Below are positions 33,556 to 43,300 of a stretch of DNA of 64,000 nt, piece by piece. Every line of letters begins with the position of its first letter. The stretch's first letter is position 1. Under the pieces are notes generated by a model. That model saw only the letters and a program-made list of their open reading frames with translations, did not search any database and had not been told where the DNA came from. A program made the translations under genes and the position numbers. The stretch comes from Streptomyces marianii. Lineage in GTDB: Bacteria; Actinomycetota; Actinomycetes; Streptomycetales; Streptomycetaceae. The stretch is from positions 1,984,001 to 2,048,000 of the forward strand of contig NZ_VAWE01000001.1 in assembly GCF_005795905.1 (NCBI RefSeq). The letters run 5' to 3'.

Positions 33556-34587
33556 ATGCCCGAACTGCGTGTCGTGGCCGTCTCAAACGACGGCACACGA
33601 CTGGTGCTGAAGGCTGCGGACAGCACGGAGTACACGCTTCCGATTGACGAACGGCTGCGCGCCGCCGTCCGCAACGACCGCGCGCGCCTCGGCCAGATCG
33701 AGATCGAGGTCGAGAGCCACCTCCGCCCGCGCGACATCCAGGCACGTATACGAGCAGGTGCGTCCGCGGAGGAGGTCGCCCAGCTCGCCGGCATTCCCGT
33801 GGAACGGGTGCGCCGGTTCGAGGGGCCCGTCCTCGCCGAGCGCGCGTTCATGGCGGAGCGTGCGCGCAAGACGCCCGTCCGCCGCCCCGGGGAGAACACC
33901 GGCCCACAGCTCGGCGAGGCCGTGCAGGAGCGCCTGCTCCTGCGGGGTGCCGAGAAGGACACCGTCCGGTGGGACTCATGGCGGCGCGACGACGGCACCT
34001 GGGAAGTGCTGCTGGTCTACCGGGTGGCGGGAGAGCCGCACTCGGCGAGCTGGACGTACGACCCGCCGCGCCGGCTGGTCCAGGCCGTCGACGACGAGGC
34101 CCGGGCGCTGATCGGGGAGACGGACGACGCCATCGGCGTCACCCATGAGCCGAGCTTTCCGTTCGTACCGCGTATCGCCCGGCTCCCCCCGGACCGGCCG
34201 CTCGACCGCGTCCCGGACCGCCCCGCGCAGCTTCCGGCGCCGGAGACCGACGAGACCGAACGGGACTCGCTCACCAGCCTGCTGGAGGCGGTCCCGAGCT
34301 TCCGCGGCGACCTCGTGGTGCCGGAGCGGCCGACCCCGGAGACGCCGGCCGCCGAGCCCGTCGAGGAACCGGAGGCCGAGGAGCCCCCTGCCCCCGCGGC
34401 GTCCGCCGGCGCCGGCTCGGCGTACGCGGACGTCCTGATGCCGCGGTCGGTCACCGGCCACCGCGATCGCCTCACCGGAACCACGGACCGGCAGGCCGAG
34501 GCGGACGGCGTCCGCCCGGGCCGCCGGGCGGCGGTGCCCAGCTGGGACGAGATCGTGTTCGGCACCCGCCGGAAGAAGCAGGAGTAG
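33556..34587 (+). CDS. sepH: Septation protein SepH
   Basis: 343 residues from ATG 33556, with GGGAGG 5 bases upstream. The N-terminal DUF3071 domain begins PELRVVAVSNDGTRLVLKAA and contains a helix-turn-helix-like stretch IQARIRAGASAEEVAQLAGI then PVERVRRFEGPVLAERAFMA. The C-terminal part is disordered and acidic/proline rich, ending in a conserved basic tail SWDEIVFGTRRKKQE. SepH binds FtsZ and promotes filament assembly in Streptomyces and Mycobacterium. A strong terminator follows. Confidence 0.95.
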   Translation: MPELRVVAVSNDGTRLVLKAADSTEYTLPIDERLRAAVRNDRARLGQIEIEVESHLRPRDIQARIRAGASAEEVAQLAGIPVERVRRFEGPVLAERAFMAERARKTPVRRPGENTGPQLGEAVQERLLLRGAEKDTVRWDSWRRDDGTWEVLLVYRVAGEPHSASWTYDPPRRLVQAVDDEARALIGETDDAIGVTHEPSFPFVPRIARLPPDRPLDRVPDRPAQLPAPETDETERDSLTSLLEAVPSFRGDLVVPERPTPETPAAEPVEEPEAEEPPAPAASAGAGSAYADVLMPRSVTGHRDRLTGTTDRQAEADGVRPGRRAAVPSWDEIVFGTRRKKQE

Positions 34588-34604
34588 CGCTTTCGGGCCA
34601 TCGC

Positions 34605-34643
34605 GGTGGTGGGCTCATACGGTTTCCGTATGAGCCCACCACC
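34605..34643. terminator. Terminator after sepH
   Basis: Perfect 18-bp stem GGTGGTGGGCTCATACGG with its complement around TTT, starting 18 bp past the sepH stop. Confidence 0.88.
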
Positions 34644-34763
34644 GTTCCCGGTGCCGCATCAGGCGGTTCGCCCCGTCGCGACGCCCGGCACGGCGAACCG
34701 GGGCGTTGCCGAATCAACCGAGCAGGCCCACCACGGGGCCGGACCCAGCTCCTCGTGCAGGCT

Positions 34764-35002
34764 TTAGTCGGTCCGCTCGAGGATGAGGCCGAACTCGCCG
34801 TCGACCTCCTGGTCGGCGGCGAGGTGGAGATGCGCACCCCGTCCTGCGCGAGGGTCAGCAGGTGCCGCGCCAGAGAGGCCGGCCCCGCGGGATTCGCCTT
34901 GAGGACGACCTCCCCGCGCCTGACCGCCAGTTCGATCTCGAAGCCGTCGTCCCAGGCGAAGCGCAGTGGTTCGCCGGGTTGCTACTTCGGTACCTCGATC
35001 AT
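34764..35002 (-). pseudogene. Imm32-like immunity protein gene, nonsense and frameshift
   Basis: The start is intact: CAGGAG then ATG at 35002. The sequence reads MIEVPK, then a TAG stop at codon 7, then QPGEPLRFAWDDGFEIELAV, RRGEVVLKANPAGPASLARH and LLTLAQDGV. After that the frame breaks, and the expected continuation AHLHLAADQEVDGEFGLILE followed by RTD is in the next frame, ending at 34764. The FAWDDGF and KANPAG-x-SLARHLL core resembles the Imm32 immunity family. It lies directly downstream of a degenerate toxin tail, the usual order of a polymorphic toxin cassette. Both lesions are visible in the sequence. Confidence 0.7.
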
Positions 35003-35047
35003 TTTCTGCTCCTGTTCGAGGTAGATGTGACGGGTCCTCGACGACCA

Positions 35048-35430
35048 TCATCCGGCCCGGCTTCTTGGGTGGGGCTCCATGCGCTCGAAGTTCACGTGCG
35101 GCCCGCCGCCATGTTCACACAGAATGTCGGAATCACCCATCCGGGCCACGCGGGTTCCGTCTGTTGACACGTACCGGCCGCTGCCAGGAACCGGTTCCTT
35201 GTAACCCGGTCCGAGCCGCTTCTCCGCCATGCCCAGGTCCTCGTTCGTGGGGGCCAGGGTGCCGTTCCCGGGGTGACCGTCCTCGTCGACCTTGCGGTAG
35301 GAGGTCCACGGGCGCACGGCTTGGTGTTGTGGACGAGGACCGGCGTGGTGCCTGCCAGCACGCAGCCGGCTTGCGGCCCTTGGCCGCGGTCGTCCTCACG
35401 TTCACGCCGGGCTCTGCGGCCTCGGCCGCC
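35048..35430 (-). pseudogene. C-terminal tail of a polymorphic toxin, frameshifted
   Basis: One frame encodes GCVLAGTTPVLVHNTK, the VHN junction found just before toxin domains in RHS/pretoxin-HINT polymorphic toxins. The toxin-like tail continues in another frame: WTSYRKVDEDGHPGNGTLAP, TNEDLGMAEKRLGPGYKEPV, GRYVSTDGTRVARMGDSDIL, HGGGPHVNFERMEPHPRSR. The upstream secreted body of the toxin is missing. The remaining tail is about 90 residues with conserved D, H and GGGPH residues that could be catalytic. It is dead as encoded. The matching immunity remnant follows at 34764-35002. Confidence 0.68.
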
Positions 35431-35622
35431 GGCGCCTGGGCGGTGGCGTCCAGGCGCCGGCGTCGCGGGCGGCTTCCGTCCCCGAACGGGCCCGGCGTTC
35501 TCACCGAGCGGCCTCCCCCGTGGGCACGGATGCACGCCCGGCGCTCCGGCCCTCGCCGCGACCGGCGGGCCCCGAAGACGGCCGGCCCCGCGTGGCGCCG
35601 GTGCCGGCCTGCCCTCTGCCCG

Positions 35623-36477
35623 CTACTGCGGCTCGGGGCCGGTCGCGACCGGCCGGGTGGGATCGGAGGACCACTCCGACCAGGAACCGGCGTAGAGCGC
35701 CGCCGGGATTCCGGCGATCGCCAGGGCCAGGACCTCGTGGGCGCCGGAGACCCCGGAGCCGCAGTAGACACCGACCTCGCGAGCGTCCTCGGCGCCCAGG
35801 CGCTTGAAACGGGCGGCAAGTTCCTCGCGGGGCAGGAAGGTGGTGGCGCCCTCCGGGACGTTGTCCGTCGTCGGAGCCGAGACCGCGCCGGGAATGTGCC
35901 CGCCGACCGGGTCGATCGGCTCCACGTCGCCCCGGTAGCGCTCGGCGGCCCGGGCGTCCAGCAGGAGTCCGGACCGGGCGAGGGCCGCCGCACCGTCCGC
36001 GTCGAGCAGCGGCAGACCACCGGGCACGGGAGTGAAGTCGCCCGGAGCCGTGGGAGTGACGTCCGTGCTCAACGGGCCGTCCCAAGCCGCGAGACCTCCG
36101 TCCAGGACACGGACGTCCGGGTGTCCCGCCCACCGCAGCAGCCACCACGCCCGCGCCGCGCCCCAGCCCTGTCCCCCGTCGTAGACGACGACCGGGACGC
36201 CACCCGACACACCAGCGCGGCGCATCGCCGCGCCGAAGGTCTCCGTGTCCGGTAGCGGATGCCGCCCGCCCCGCCCGGGTGGTCCCGCCAGTTCGGAGTC
36301 GAGGTCGACGTACACGGCCCCGGGGATGTGACCGGCCTCGTAGGCGGCCCGGCCGTCGAAGGGTGCGGCACCGGCGGCCTTGGCCAGGGTGAGCTGCCAG
36401 CGGACGTCGAGCAGCACCGGAGGCCGCCGGCCGGCTGACTCGTCGGCGAGTTCGGTAGCGGTGATGATGGGGTTCAT
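35623..36477 (-). CDS. sseA: 3-mercaptopyruvate/thiosulfate sulfurtransferase
   Basis: 284 residues from ATG 36477. It has two rhodanese domains. The N-terminal, non-catalytic one has PPVLLDVRWQLTLAK and PGAVYVDLDSELAGPPGRGG. The C-terminal one has the active loop VYCGSGVSGAHEVLALAIAG with catalytic Cys in CGSGVSG. The loop fits a mercaptopyruvate- or thiosulfate-type enzyme. It donates sulfur to cyanide or other acceptors. The gene is divergent from a VOC-family gene at 36718. Confidence 0.92.
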   Translation of the reverse strand: MNPIITATELADESAGRRPPVLLDVRWQLTLAKAAGAAPFDGRAAYEAGHIPGAVYVDLDSELAGPPGRGGRHPLPDTETFGAAMRRAGVSGGVPVVVYDGGQGWGAARAWWLLRWAGHPDVRVLDGGLAAWDGPLSTDVTPTAPGDFTPVPGGLPLLDADGAAALARSGLLLDARAAERYRGDVEPIDPVGGHIPGAVSAPTTDNVPEGATTFLPREELAARFKRLGAEDAREVGVYCGSGVSGAHEVLALAIAGIPAALYAGSWSEWSSDPTRPVATGPEPQ

Positions 36478-36717
36478 GACGCCATCTTCGCGCAAGGGCC
36501 GGCGGGCCCTCGCGCAGCGACGTCAATGGCCGCACCGAGGATGGAAGGTGCGGGAACGGGCATCCTTCCCCGGGGGATCCCCGGGGAAGAGCGGCGCGGC
36601 CGTGACGCGCGGCGCGCCCGGTGGTGCGAGCATCTGCACGGGGTGAGGGCCGTCCCGTACGACGGCCGCCGGTCCCCCGCACGGCCACGACGACGATGGT
36701 CCGAGGAGAGAGTGACG

Positions 36718-37497
36718 ATGACGACCGAGGCGACTCGGCGCAGACCCGGCGAGCCCTGCTGGGTGAGCCTCATGGTGCACGGACTCGACGCGACGCAGGA
36801 CTTCTACCGGGAGCTGTTCGGCTGGGAATTCGTCCCCGGGCCGCAGCAACTCGGCCCGTACGTCCGAGCGCTGCTCGACGGCAAGGAGGTGGCCGGCATC
36901 GGCCGGCTGCCGGCGGACCGCCAGCTGCCGATCGCGTGGACGCCGTACATGGCCTCGGACGACATCGACGAGACCGCCGAGCGGATCAGGATGTGCGGCG
37001 GCACGATCGGGGTCGGGCCGCTCGACGCGGCGGACGCGGGACGGCTCGTCATCGCCGCCGACCCGGAGGGCGCGGTCTTCGGCGCCTGGCAGGCCGCAGC
37101 GCACACGGGCACCGCCCTCTTCGGCACCCACGGCACGCCCGTGTGGAACGAGTTGATGACGCGGGAGACGTCGGCGGTCGGCAAGTTCTACGAGTCGGTC
37201 TTCGGTTACGACCTCGAGCCCGTGGTCCCGGCCGGCACCGACCTGCTGACGCTGCGTCTGGACGACCGCCCGGTGGCCTCGATCCACGGAGTGGGTCATG
37301 CCCTGCCGCGCGACAGGGGCTCGTACTGGATGACCTACTTCGAGGTCGAGGACCCCGACGCGATCGCGGTCACGGTGGTGGACCTCGGCGGCCACGTCGT
37401 GCGTGAACCGTACGAGGGCACGAGCGGCCGGCAGGCGACGGTGGCCGACCCCGAGGGCGCGGTCTTCACCGTCGTGCGGACCGCTCGGCGGAACTGA
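36718..37497 (+). CDS. VOC-family protein with two glyoxalase-like domains
   Basis: 259 residues from ATG 36718 (GTG 36712 possible; GAGGAG upstream). Two vicinal-oxygen-chelate modules are seen: CWVSLMVHGLDATQDFYREL then FGWEF, with ADPEGAVFGAWQ closing the first, and WNELMTRETSAVGKFYESVF then GYDLE, with ADPEGAVFTVVRT closing the second. Family members include dioxygenases, glyoxalases and resistance proteins. Clear metal-ligand residues are not all obvious, so catalytic function is unsure. Similar two-domain proteins are common in Streptomyces near secondary metabolism. Confidence 0.85.
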   Translation: MTTEATRRRPGEPCWVSLMVHGLDATQDFYRELFGWEFVPGPQQLGPYVRALLDGKEVAGIGRLPADRQLPIAWTPYMASDDIDETAERIRMCGGTIGVGPLDAADAGRLVIAADPEGAVFGAWQAAAHTGTALFGTHGTPVWNELMTRETSAVGKFYESVFGYDLEPVVPAGTDLLTLRLDDRPVASIHGVGHALPRDRGSYWMTYFEVEDPDAIAVTVVDLGGHVVREPYEGTSGRQATVADPEGAVFTVVRTARRN

Positions 37498-37819
37498 CCC
37501 GGGCGGTCGGCCGTCGCGGGCCGAACCCGCCTCCTCCGAGGGGGCGTTGCCCGCGGCCGACCCCGTCTCGACCTGGTCGTCGGACGTGCCATGGAGCCCG
37601 TGGCCGTGGGAAACCGCAGAGCCGGCCCCCGACGCCGGGGCCAGGGCGGAGCCCGTCGGTGTCGCGAGTGTGCCGGGAGCCCGCTCCCCGACGGACCTCG
37701 TGGCGCACGTCCCGGCTGGGCCACGCCCGTCCCGGACCGCTTCCCTCGATGCCGTGGTGCGCGTCCCCGGCGGGGTATCCCCCTCCCGGCCCCGACGGGA
37801 TGCGCCGCCGGCTCCGCTC
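37498..37819. other. Intergenic region, nothing recognised
   Basis: 322 bp of GC-rich sequence between two convergent genes. The open frames here have no ribosome-binding site or family resemblance. I saw no convincing single terminator. Confidence 0.5.
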
Positions 37820-38470
37820 TCAGTCGGCGGCCACGGGCAGCACGTCGGGCGACAGCGCCGCGGCCCGCGCGGAGGCGGCGGTCGTCCGCCGCCGGTGATG
37901 CAGCCGGCACAGCACCTCGTAGCCGATCTCGTCCAGCGACTGGTTCACGTCGCCGACGACGACCTGGGCACCCTCCACGACCATCTCCCCGCCGATCGTA
38001 CGGGCGTTGTGGGTGGCGCGGGCCCCGCACCAGCACAGTGCCTCGACCTGCAGCACCTCGACCCGGTCGGCCAGCTCCACCAGCCGCTGCGATCCGGGGA
38101 ACAGCTTGGACCGGAAGTCCGTCGTGATGCCGAAGGCGAACACGTCGAGCCGGAGGTCGTCCACGACCCGCGCCAGCTGGTCGATCTGCTCCGGGGCGAG
38201 GAACTGCGCCTCGTCCGCGATCACGTAGTCGCAGCGTCCGCCCTTGGAGAGGTGGGCGACGAGGTAGGCGTAGAAGTCAAAGCCGTCGGCGGCCTCGATG
38301 GCGTCCGTCACCAGACCCAGCCTGGACGACAGCTTGCCCTCGCCCGCCCGGTCGTCACGGGTGAAGATCATGCCCTGCAGTCCCCGGGCCGACCGGTTGT
38401 GCTCGATCTGGAGAGCGAGGGTGCTCTTCCCGCAGTCCATCGTTCCGGAGAAGAACACCAGCTCGGGCAT
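37820..38470 (-). CDS. tdk: Thymidine kinase (TK1 type)
   Basis: 216 residues from ATG 38470. Walker A is FFSGTMDCGKSTLALQIEHN. The Mg-binding Asp lies in CDYVIADEAQFLAPEQIDQL. The lasso region and zinc-ligand cysteines include VEALCWCGARATHNARTI. The enzyme phosphorylates thymidine to dTMP in salvage. The C-terminal extension (RRRTTAASARAAALSPDVL) is longer than typical TK1. It lies about 55 bp downstream of the phosphatase-like gene at 38527. Confidence 0.9.
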   Translation of the reverse strand: MPELVFFSGTMDCGKSTLALQIEHNRSARGLQGMIFTRDDRAGEGKLSSRLGLVTDAIEAADGFDFYAYLVAHLSKGGRCDYVIADEAQFLAPEQIDQLARVVDDLRLDVFAFGITTDFRSKLFPGSQRLVELADRVEVLQVEALCWCGARATHNARTIGGEMVVEGAQVVVGDVNQSLDEIGYEVLCRLHHRRRTTAASARAAALSPDVLPVAAD

Positions 38471-38526
38471 GAGGACGTGACAGCCTTTCGGTTGTTGCCG
38501 GGGGACGCGGTCGGGGCGGCCGGGCG

Positions 38527-39717
38527 TCAGGAGCGTACTTCGAGCAGGGGGACCAGCTGTTCGACGGGGGTCATCGAGCCGTGCATGCCCACCATGGCCG
38601 ACTCGTGGGGCTCGTTGACCGAGGCGGTGATCACGACGTCGTCGTGGGCTGCGGCGACCACGTCCCCGATGCGCCGGTAGACGCGCTCGTCGGTCTGCGG
38701 GCCGAACCAGCCCGCCGCGATGGCCTCGTCCCGGCTCGCGATCCAGAACCGGTCGCCGAGCACCTCGCGCCAGACGGCGAGCACGTCGGCCTCGGCGCCG
38801 GGGACGGCGTAGACGTGGCGGGCGCGGCCCTCGCCGCCGAGCAGGGCGACGCCGGCGCGCAGCTCCCAGTCCTCGTCGAAGTCGATCCGCGACTCCTCGC
38901 CGAACGGGATGTCGATCATGCCGTGGTCGGCGGTGACGTACAGGGCGGCGCGGGGAGGCAACTGCTCGGCGAGGCGCTGGACGAGGCGGTCCACGTACAT
39001 CAACTGGCCCCGCCAGGCGTCGGAGTCGATACCGAAGCGGTGGCCCTTGCCGTCGAGCTCGCTGTAGTACGTGTACACGAGCGACCGGTCCCCCGCGGCG
39101 AGTTGCTCGGCGGCGAAGTCCATCCGCTCCTCGCCGGTGAGCTTTCCGTGGAACGTTCCGCCGCTCAGCGCGATCTTGGTGAGCGGGGTGTCCCGGAAGG
39201 TGGGGGATGACACCTGGGCGGTGTGCACCCCGGCCTCGTCGGCGAGCTGGAAGACCGTCGGGTACGGCTGCCAGACGCGCGGCGACGTCCACGGCTTCCA
39301 GCGCAGCTGGTTCATCAGTTCGCCGGTGTCCGGATTGCGGGCGGTGTATCCGGGCAGACCGTGCGCGCCGGGCGGCAGTCCGGTGCCGAAGGAGGCCAGT
39401 GAGGTGGCCGTCGTGGCGGGGAATCCGGCCGTCAGCGGCCGGCCGGTGCCGCCGAGGGAGCCGGCGAGGAGCGAGGTGAGGTACGGCGCGTCCTCGGGGT
39501 GGGCCCTCAGTTGCTCCCAGCCGAGGCCGTCGATCAGGAAGACGCAGTTCCGGTCCGCGGGCGTGAGCTCCGCGATGGCGGAGCGCAGCCCCGGTACGCC
39601 CTGCCCTGCTGCGAGCGTCGGCAGCAGATCGGCCAGCGAGGCCGTGCCGTAGGCGGGGACGGGAGCCGTGTCGAGGTCGAGCGGGACGACGTCCTCGGGC
39701 CAGTCGGGACGGATCAT
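38527..39717 (-). CDS. Nucleotide pyrophosphatase/phosphodiesterase-like protein
   Basis: 396 residues from ATG 39717, overlapping the upstream stop (TGATG). Alkaline-phosphatase-superfamily motifs are seen: NCVFLIDGLGWEQLRAHPED near the N-terminus with the metal Asp; nucleophile Thr in TAGFPATTATSLASFGTGLP; YSELDGKGHRFGIDSD with Asp/His ligands; and VTADHGMIDIPF with another Asp-His pair. This is the NPP/type I phosphodiesterase fold. The substrate is unknown; a nucleotide or sugar-nucleotide is likely. It is coupled to the DUF5998 gene. Confidence 0.88.
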   Translation of the reverse strand: MIRPDWPEDVVPLDLDTAPVPAYGTASLADLLPTLAAGQGVPGLRSAIAELTPADRNCVFLIDGLGWEQLRAHPEDAPYLTSLLAGSLGGTGRPLTAGFPATTATSLASFGTGLPPGAHGLPGYTARNPDTGELMNQLRWKPWTSPRVWQPYPTVFQLADEAGVHTAQVSSPTFRDTPLTKIALSGGTFHGKLTGEERMDFAAEQLAAGDRSLVYTYYSELDGKGHRFGIDSDAWRGQLMYVDRLVQRLAEQLPPRAALYVTADHGMIDIPFGEESRIDFDEDWELRAGVALLGGEGRARHVYAVPGAEADVLAVWREVLGDRFWIASRDEAIAAGWFGPQTDERVYRRIGDVVAAAHDDVVITASVNEPHESAMVGMHGSMTPVEQLVPLLEVRS

Positions 39718-40310
39718 CAGCGGGTTGCCGTCGTGGCGGCCGTCGCCTCGGACAGCGCCTGGGCGAAGGTGAGCGTCTGGCGGACCGCCTCGGGCCCGTC
39801 GCCGGCCTCGCTGACCCGCAGACTGAGGTCGTCCGCGGTGGAGCTCCCGGTGTAGCCGTGGTCGGCATCGCAGTTGGGGTCGCCGCAGGCGGCGGGCTCC
39901 AGGTCGATCCGGGAGACCGCGCCCCAGCCGATGGTGAGGACGACCTCGCGGGGCAGGGTGCCCGGGGTGTACGACTCGGGGTTGGCGACGACACGACTGA
40001 CCACCACGGACGAGATCCTCGGGAGCTTCACCGACTCCGTGGAGGTCGTCGCGTAGGGGGTCGGGGAGCTGCTGTCGGCCGCCTGCTCGTCCGTGTGGCT
40101 CACGATGAAACGGGTGCCGGTCAGCACGAGGACGGTCACATGGCGGCGCACCTCGTTGGAGTCGAAGGTCGTCTCCTGGTGCACCAGGTACGAGGAGATC
40201 TGCTCGCCGCCCACCGCGGCCTCCACCGCTTCGGCCACGAGAGCCGGGTAGTAGCCGCTGCGCTCGATCGCCGCGCGCAGCCCCTGGGTCGTCGTACCGG
40301 TCTTCGCCAT
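39717..40310 (-). CDS. DUF5998 protein
   Basis: 197 residues from ATG 40310 (ATG 40319 also in frame). It has GLRAAIERSGYYPALVAEAV, HVTVLVLTGTRFIVSHTDEQ, a central strand VKLPRISSVVVSRVVANPES and a Cys motif ACGDPNCDADHGYTGSSTAD, ending in a helix TLTFAQALSEATA. This is the DUF5998 family of actinobacteria. The CGDPNCDADHGY segment could bind metal. Function is unknown. The stop overlaps the start of the phosphodiesterase gene, so the pair is cotranslated. Confidence 0.82.
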   Translation of the reverse strand: MAKTGTTTQGLRAAIERSGYYPALVAEAVEAAVGGEQISSYLVHQETTFDSNEVRRHVTVLVLTGTRFIVSHTDEQAADSSSPTPYATTSTESVKLPRISSVVVSRVVANPESYTPGTLPREVVLTIGWGAVSRIDLEPAACGDPNCDADHGYTGSSTADDLSLRVSEAGDGPEAVRQTLTFAQALSEATAATTATR

Positions 40311-40390
40311 GGGCTCCATCCTACGGGGCCCGGGGACCCCGGAGTGCGCTCCGTGACCGCCCGGCCCGCAACCCCGGGGACCCGGCGGTT

Positions 40391-43300
40391 TCAGTAGCTC
40401 GGGAGGGTCCTCGGGCCCAGGTCGGTACGGGGCTGCGGCGGGGCGAGCCGCACGGAGGCCCCGAGCACGGAGAGGCCGTGCTGGGCGACCACGACCGGTT
40501 CGAGGCCGACTCCGACGACTTCCGGGTGGTCGTCGACCAGCCGGGAGACGCGCAGCAGCAGCTCCTCCAGCGCGGCGGTGTCGACGGGCGCGGAGCCGCG
40601 CCAGCCGAAGAGGAGCGGGGCGGTCCGGACGGACCGGATGAGGCCGGCCGCGTCGCGGTCGGTGACGGGGACGAGACGGTGGGCCGTGTCGCCGAGCAGG
40701 TCGGTGGCGGGGCCGGCGAGCCCGAAGGACAGCACCGCGCCCACGGCCGGGTCGATCGCGGCCCGCACGACCGTGTCCACCCCCCGCGGAACCATCGGCT
40801 GCACCACGGGCTGGAGCTCCTCCGGCTTTCCGAGGCTCTCCGTCAACTCCGCGTAAGCCTGGCGGACCTGCCGCTCGTCGGCCAGGTCGAGGCGCACGCC
40901 GCCGAGGTCGGGACGGTGGCGCAGATGCGGCGCGGTCGTCTTGAGGGCTACCGGGCAGCCGAGCCGGGCGGCGGCCCGGGCGGCGGCGTCCGCGTCGGGG
41001 GCGGGCAGCACGGGGACGACGGGGATGCCGTAGCGCTCCAGCAGCCTCCGCGCGTCGTCCTCGGGCAGGGTGACGCCGTGCTCGCCGGGGGCGGCCTCGA
41101 GTAGGCCCTCGATGAGCCCGGCCGCTCCGCCCTCGTCGATGTCGTCGTACTCCGGCACCTTCCCGGGCTCCGCCGCGTCCCGGCGCCACTGGGCGTACCG
41201 CACGGCCTCGGCCAGGGCGCGCACGGCCCGTTCGGCGGCGGGGTACGCGGGGATGCGGGCGGCTTCCCCGCGGACCGCTGCGGCGGCGTCCCCGGCGGTC
41301 CGCGCGGCTCCGTCGCGGGGGTCGGTGCGGGCACCCGCTCCGGGCACCGCGGTGGCGGCCGGTCCTGCGGGCTCCCCCGTCACCGGGGCCGCGCCGTCGG
41401 GGCCGGCAGCGGGCGCCGGGCCGTCCGTGCCGGGCCGCGGTCCACGAGTGGTCGGGGAGCCGCTCGGACGGGCCTGGGCGCCCGGTGCCGGGGTGGGGCC
41501 CGTTCCCACACCACCGGACGCGGTACGCGGGTCGGGGTGCGGCGAGGCGCCCTCGGGCGCGGGTTCCACACCCGGCCCGGGGTCCGCAGCGGTGTCGGGG
41601 CCGCGGTACGGGGAGGCGGGGGCGGAGCTGCTCGCCGCGGCGAGGGCGTCGGCGAGTCCGCCGAGTTCGACGTGGACGACGAGCACGGGTTTCGCCGGTG
41701 CGGAGGCCGTCGCGGCGCGGAGGGCCGCCGCGAGGACCTCGCCGTCGCCGGACTCGGTGACACCGTTCTCCCCGACCCACGGGATCGCGTTGACGACGAC
41801 CGCGTCGCACGCGTCGTCCCGCAGCGCCCCGGCCAGCGCCTCGCAGAAGTCGTCCGGCGTCGCGGCCGTCGTCAGGTCGCGTGGCCGCAACGGCCGCAAC
41901 CCTTCCGTCAGACAGGCGTCGTAGGTCAGCAGGCCCAGGGACTCGGAGTTGCCCAGGATCGCCACCCTCGGTCCCGCGGGCAGCGGCTGGCTCGCCAGCA
42001 GCGCCCCGGCGTCGACGAGCTCGGTGACGGTGTCGACGCGGATCACACCGGCCTGCCTCAGCAGCTCCGAGACCGTCGCGTGCGGCACCCGGGTCGTCGG
42101 CACCGCGTGTCCCGGCGGAGCGCTGCCGGTGTGCCGGGCCCCCTTCACGACGACCACGGGCTTCACCGCCGTCGTGCGCCGCGCGAGCCGGGTGAACTTG
42201 CGCGGGTTGCCGATCGATTCGAGGTAGAGCAGGACGACGTCGGTGTCCGGGTCGTCGTACCAGTACTGAAGGAAGTCGTTGCCGGACACGTCGGCCCGGT
42301 TGCCTGCGGAGATGAAGGACGACAGTCCAGTGCCCCGCCGGTGCAGTCCGCTGAGGAGCGCTATGCCGATGGCACCGGACTGGGTGAACAGCCCGGTCCG
42401 GCCGCGCGCGGGCGACTCCGGGGCGAGTGAGGCGTTGAGCCGCACCCCGTCCGCGGTGTTGATGATCCCGAACGCGTTCGGCCCGATGATCCGCATCCCG
42501 TACGAGCGCGCCTGGCGTACCAGTTCGCGCTGCCGTTCCAGCCCTTCCGGGCCGCTCTCCCCATACCCCGCGGCGAGCACGACGAGTCCCTGCACGCCGT
42601 GCTCGCCGCAGTCCGCGACGACCTCGGGCACGCGTTCGGCGGGGACGGCGACGACCGCCAGGTCGACGGGCTCGCCGGTCGCCGCGACGATCTCCCCCAC
42701 CGAGCGGTGCGCGGGTACCCCGTCGATCTCGTCCATGTCGAGGACGAGGGAACGGTTCACCGCGTACGTCCGCCCGGTGTACCCGGCGTCGATCAGATTG
42801 CGCAACACGGCCCGCCCCACCCCGCCGGGCGCACGGCCGGCGCCGATCACCGCCACCGAGCGGGGAGCCAGGAGGCGCTGGACGGAGCGGGCCTCGGCCC
42901 GCTGTTCGCGGGCGCGCTGGACCGCCAGGGACCGGGCCGTCGGTTCGAGGTCGAGCGTGAGGTGGACGGAACCGTCCTCGAAGCTGCGCCGCTGGGTGTA
43001 ACCCGCGTCGGTGAACACCTTGATCATCTTGTTGTTGGCGGGGAGCACCTCCGCCGCGAACCGCCTGATCCCGCGCTCCCGCGCGACGGCCGCGATGTGT
43101 TCCAGCAGGGTGGAGGCCACACCCCGGCCCTGGTGGGCGTCCTGCACCAGGAAGGCGACCTCGGCCTCGTCCGCCGGGGCGGACGCCGGCAGGCCCTGCG
43201 CGTTGATGCGGTCGAAGCGGACGGTCGCGATGAACTCGCCGCCGACGGTCACCGCGAGGCCCACCCGGTCCACGTAGTCGTGGTGCGTGAACCGGTGCAC

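Noticed and set aside
35501..36688. Large minus-strand frame overlapping the sulfurtransferase gene
   Set aside because: Arg/Gly-rich translation; the adjacent frame encodes a complete two-domain rhodanese.
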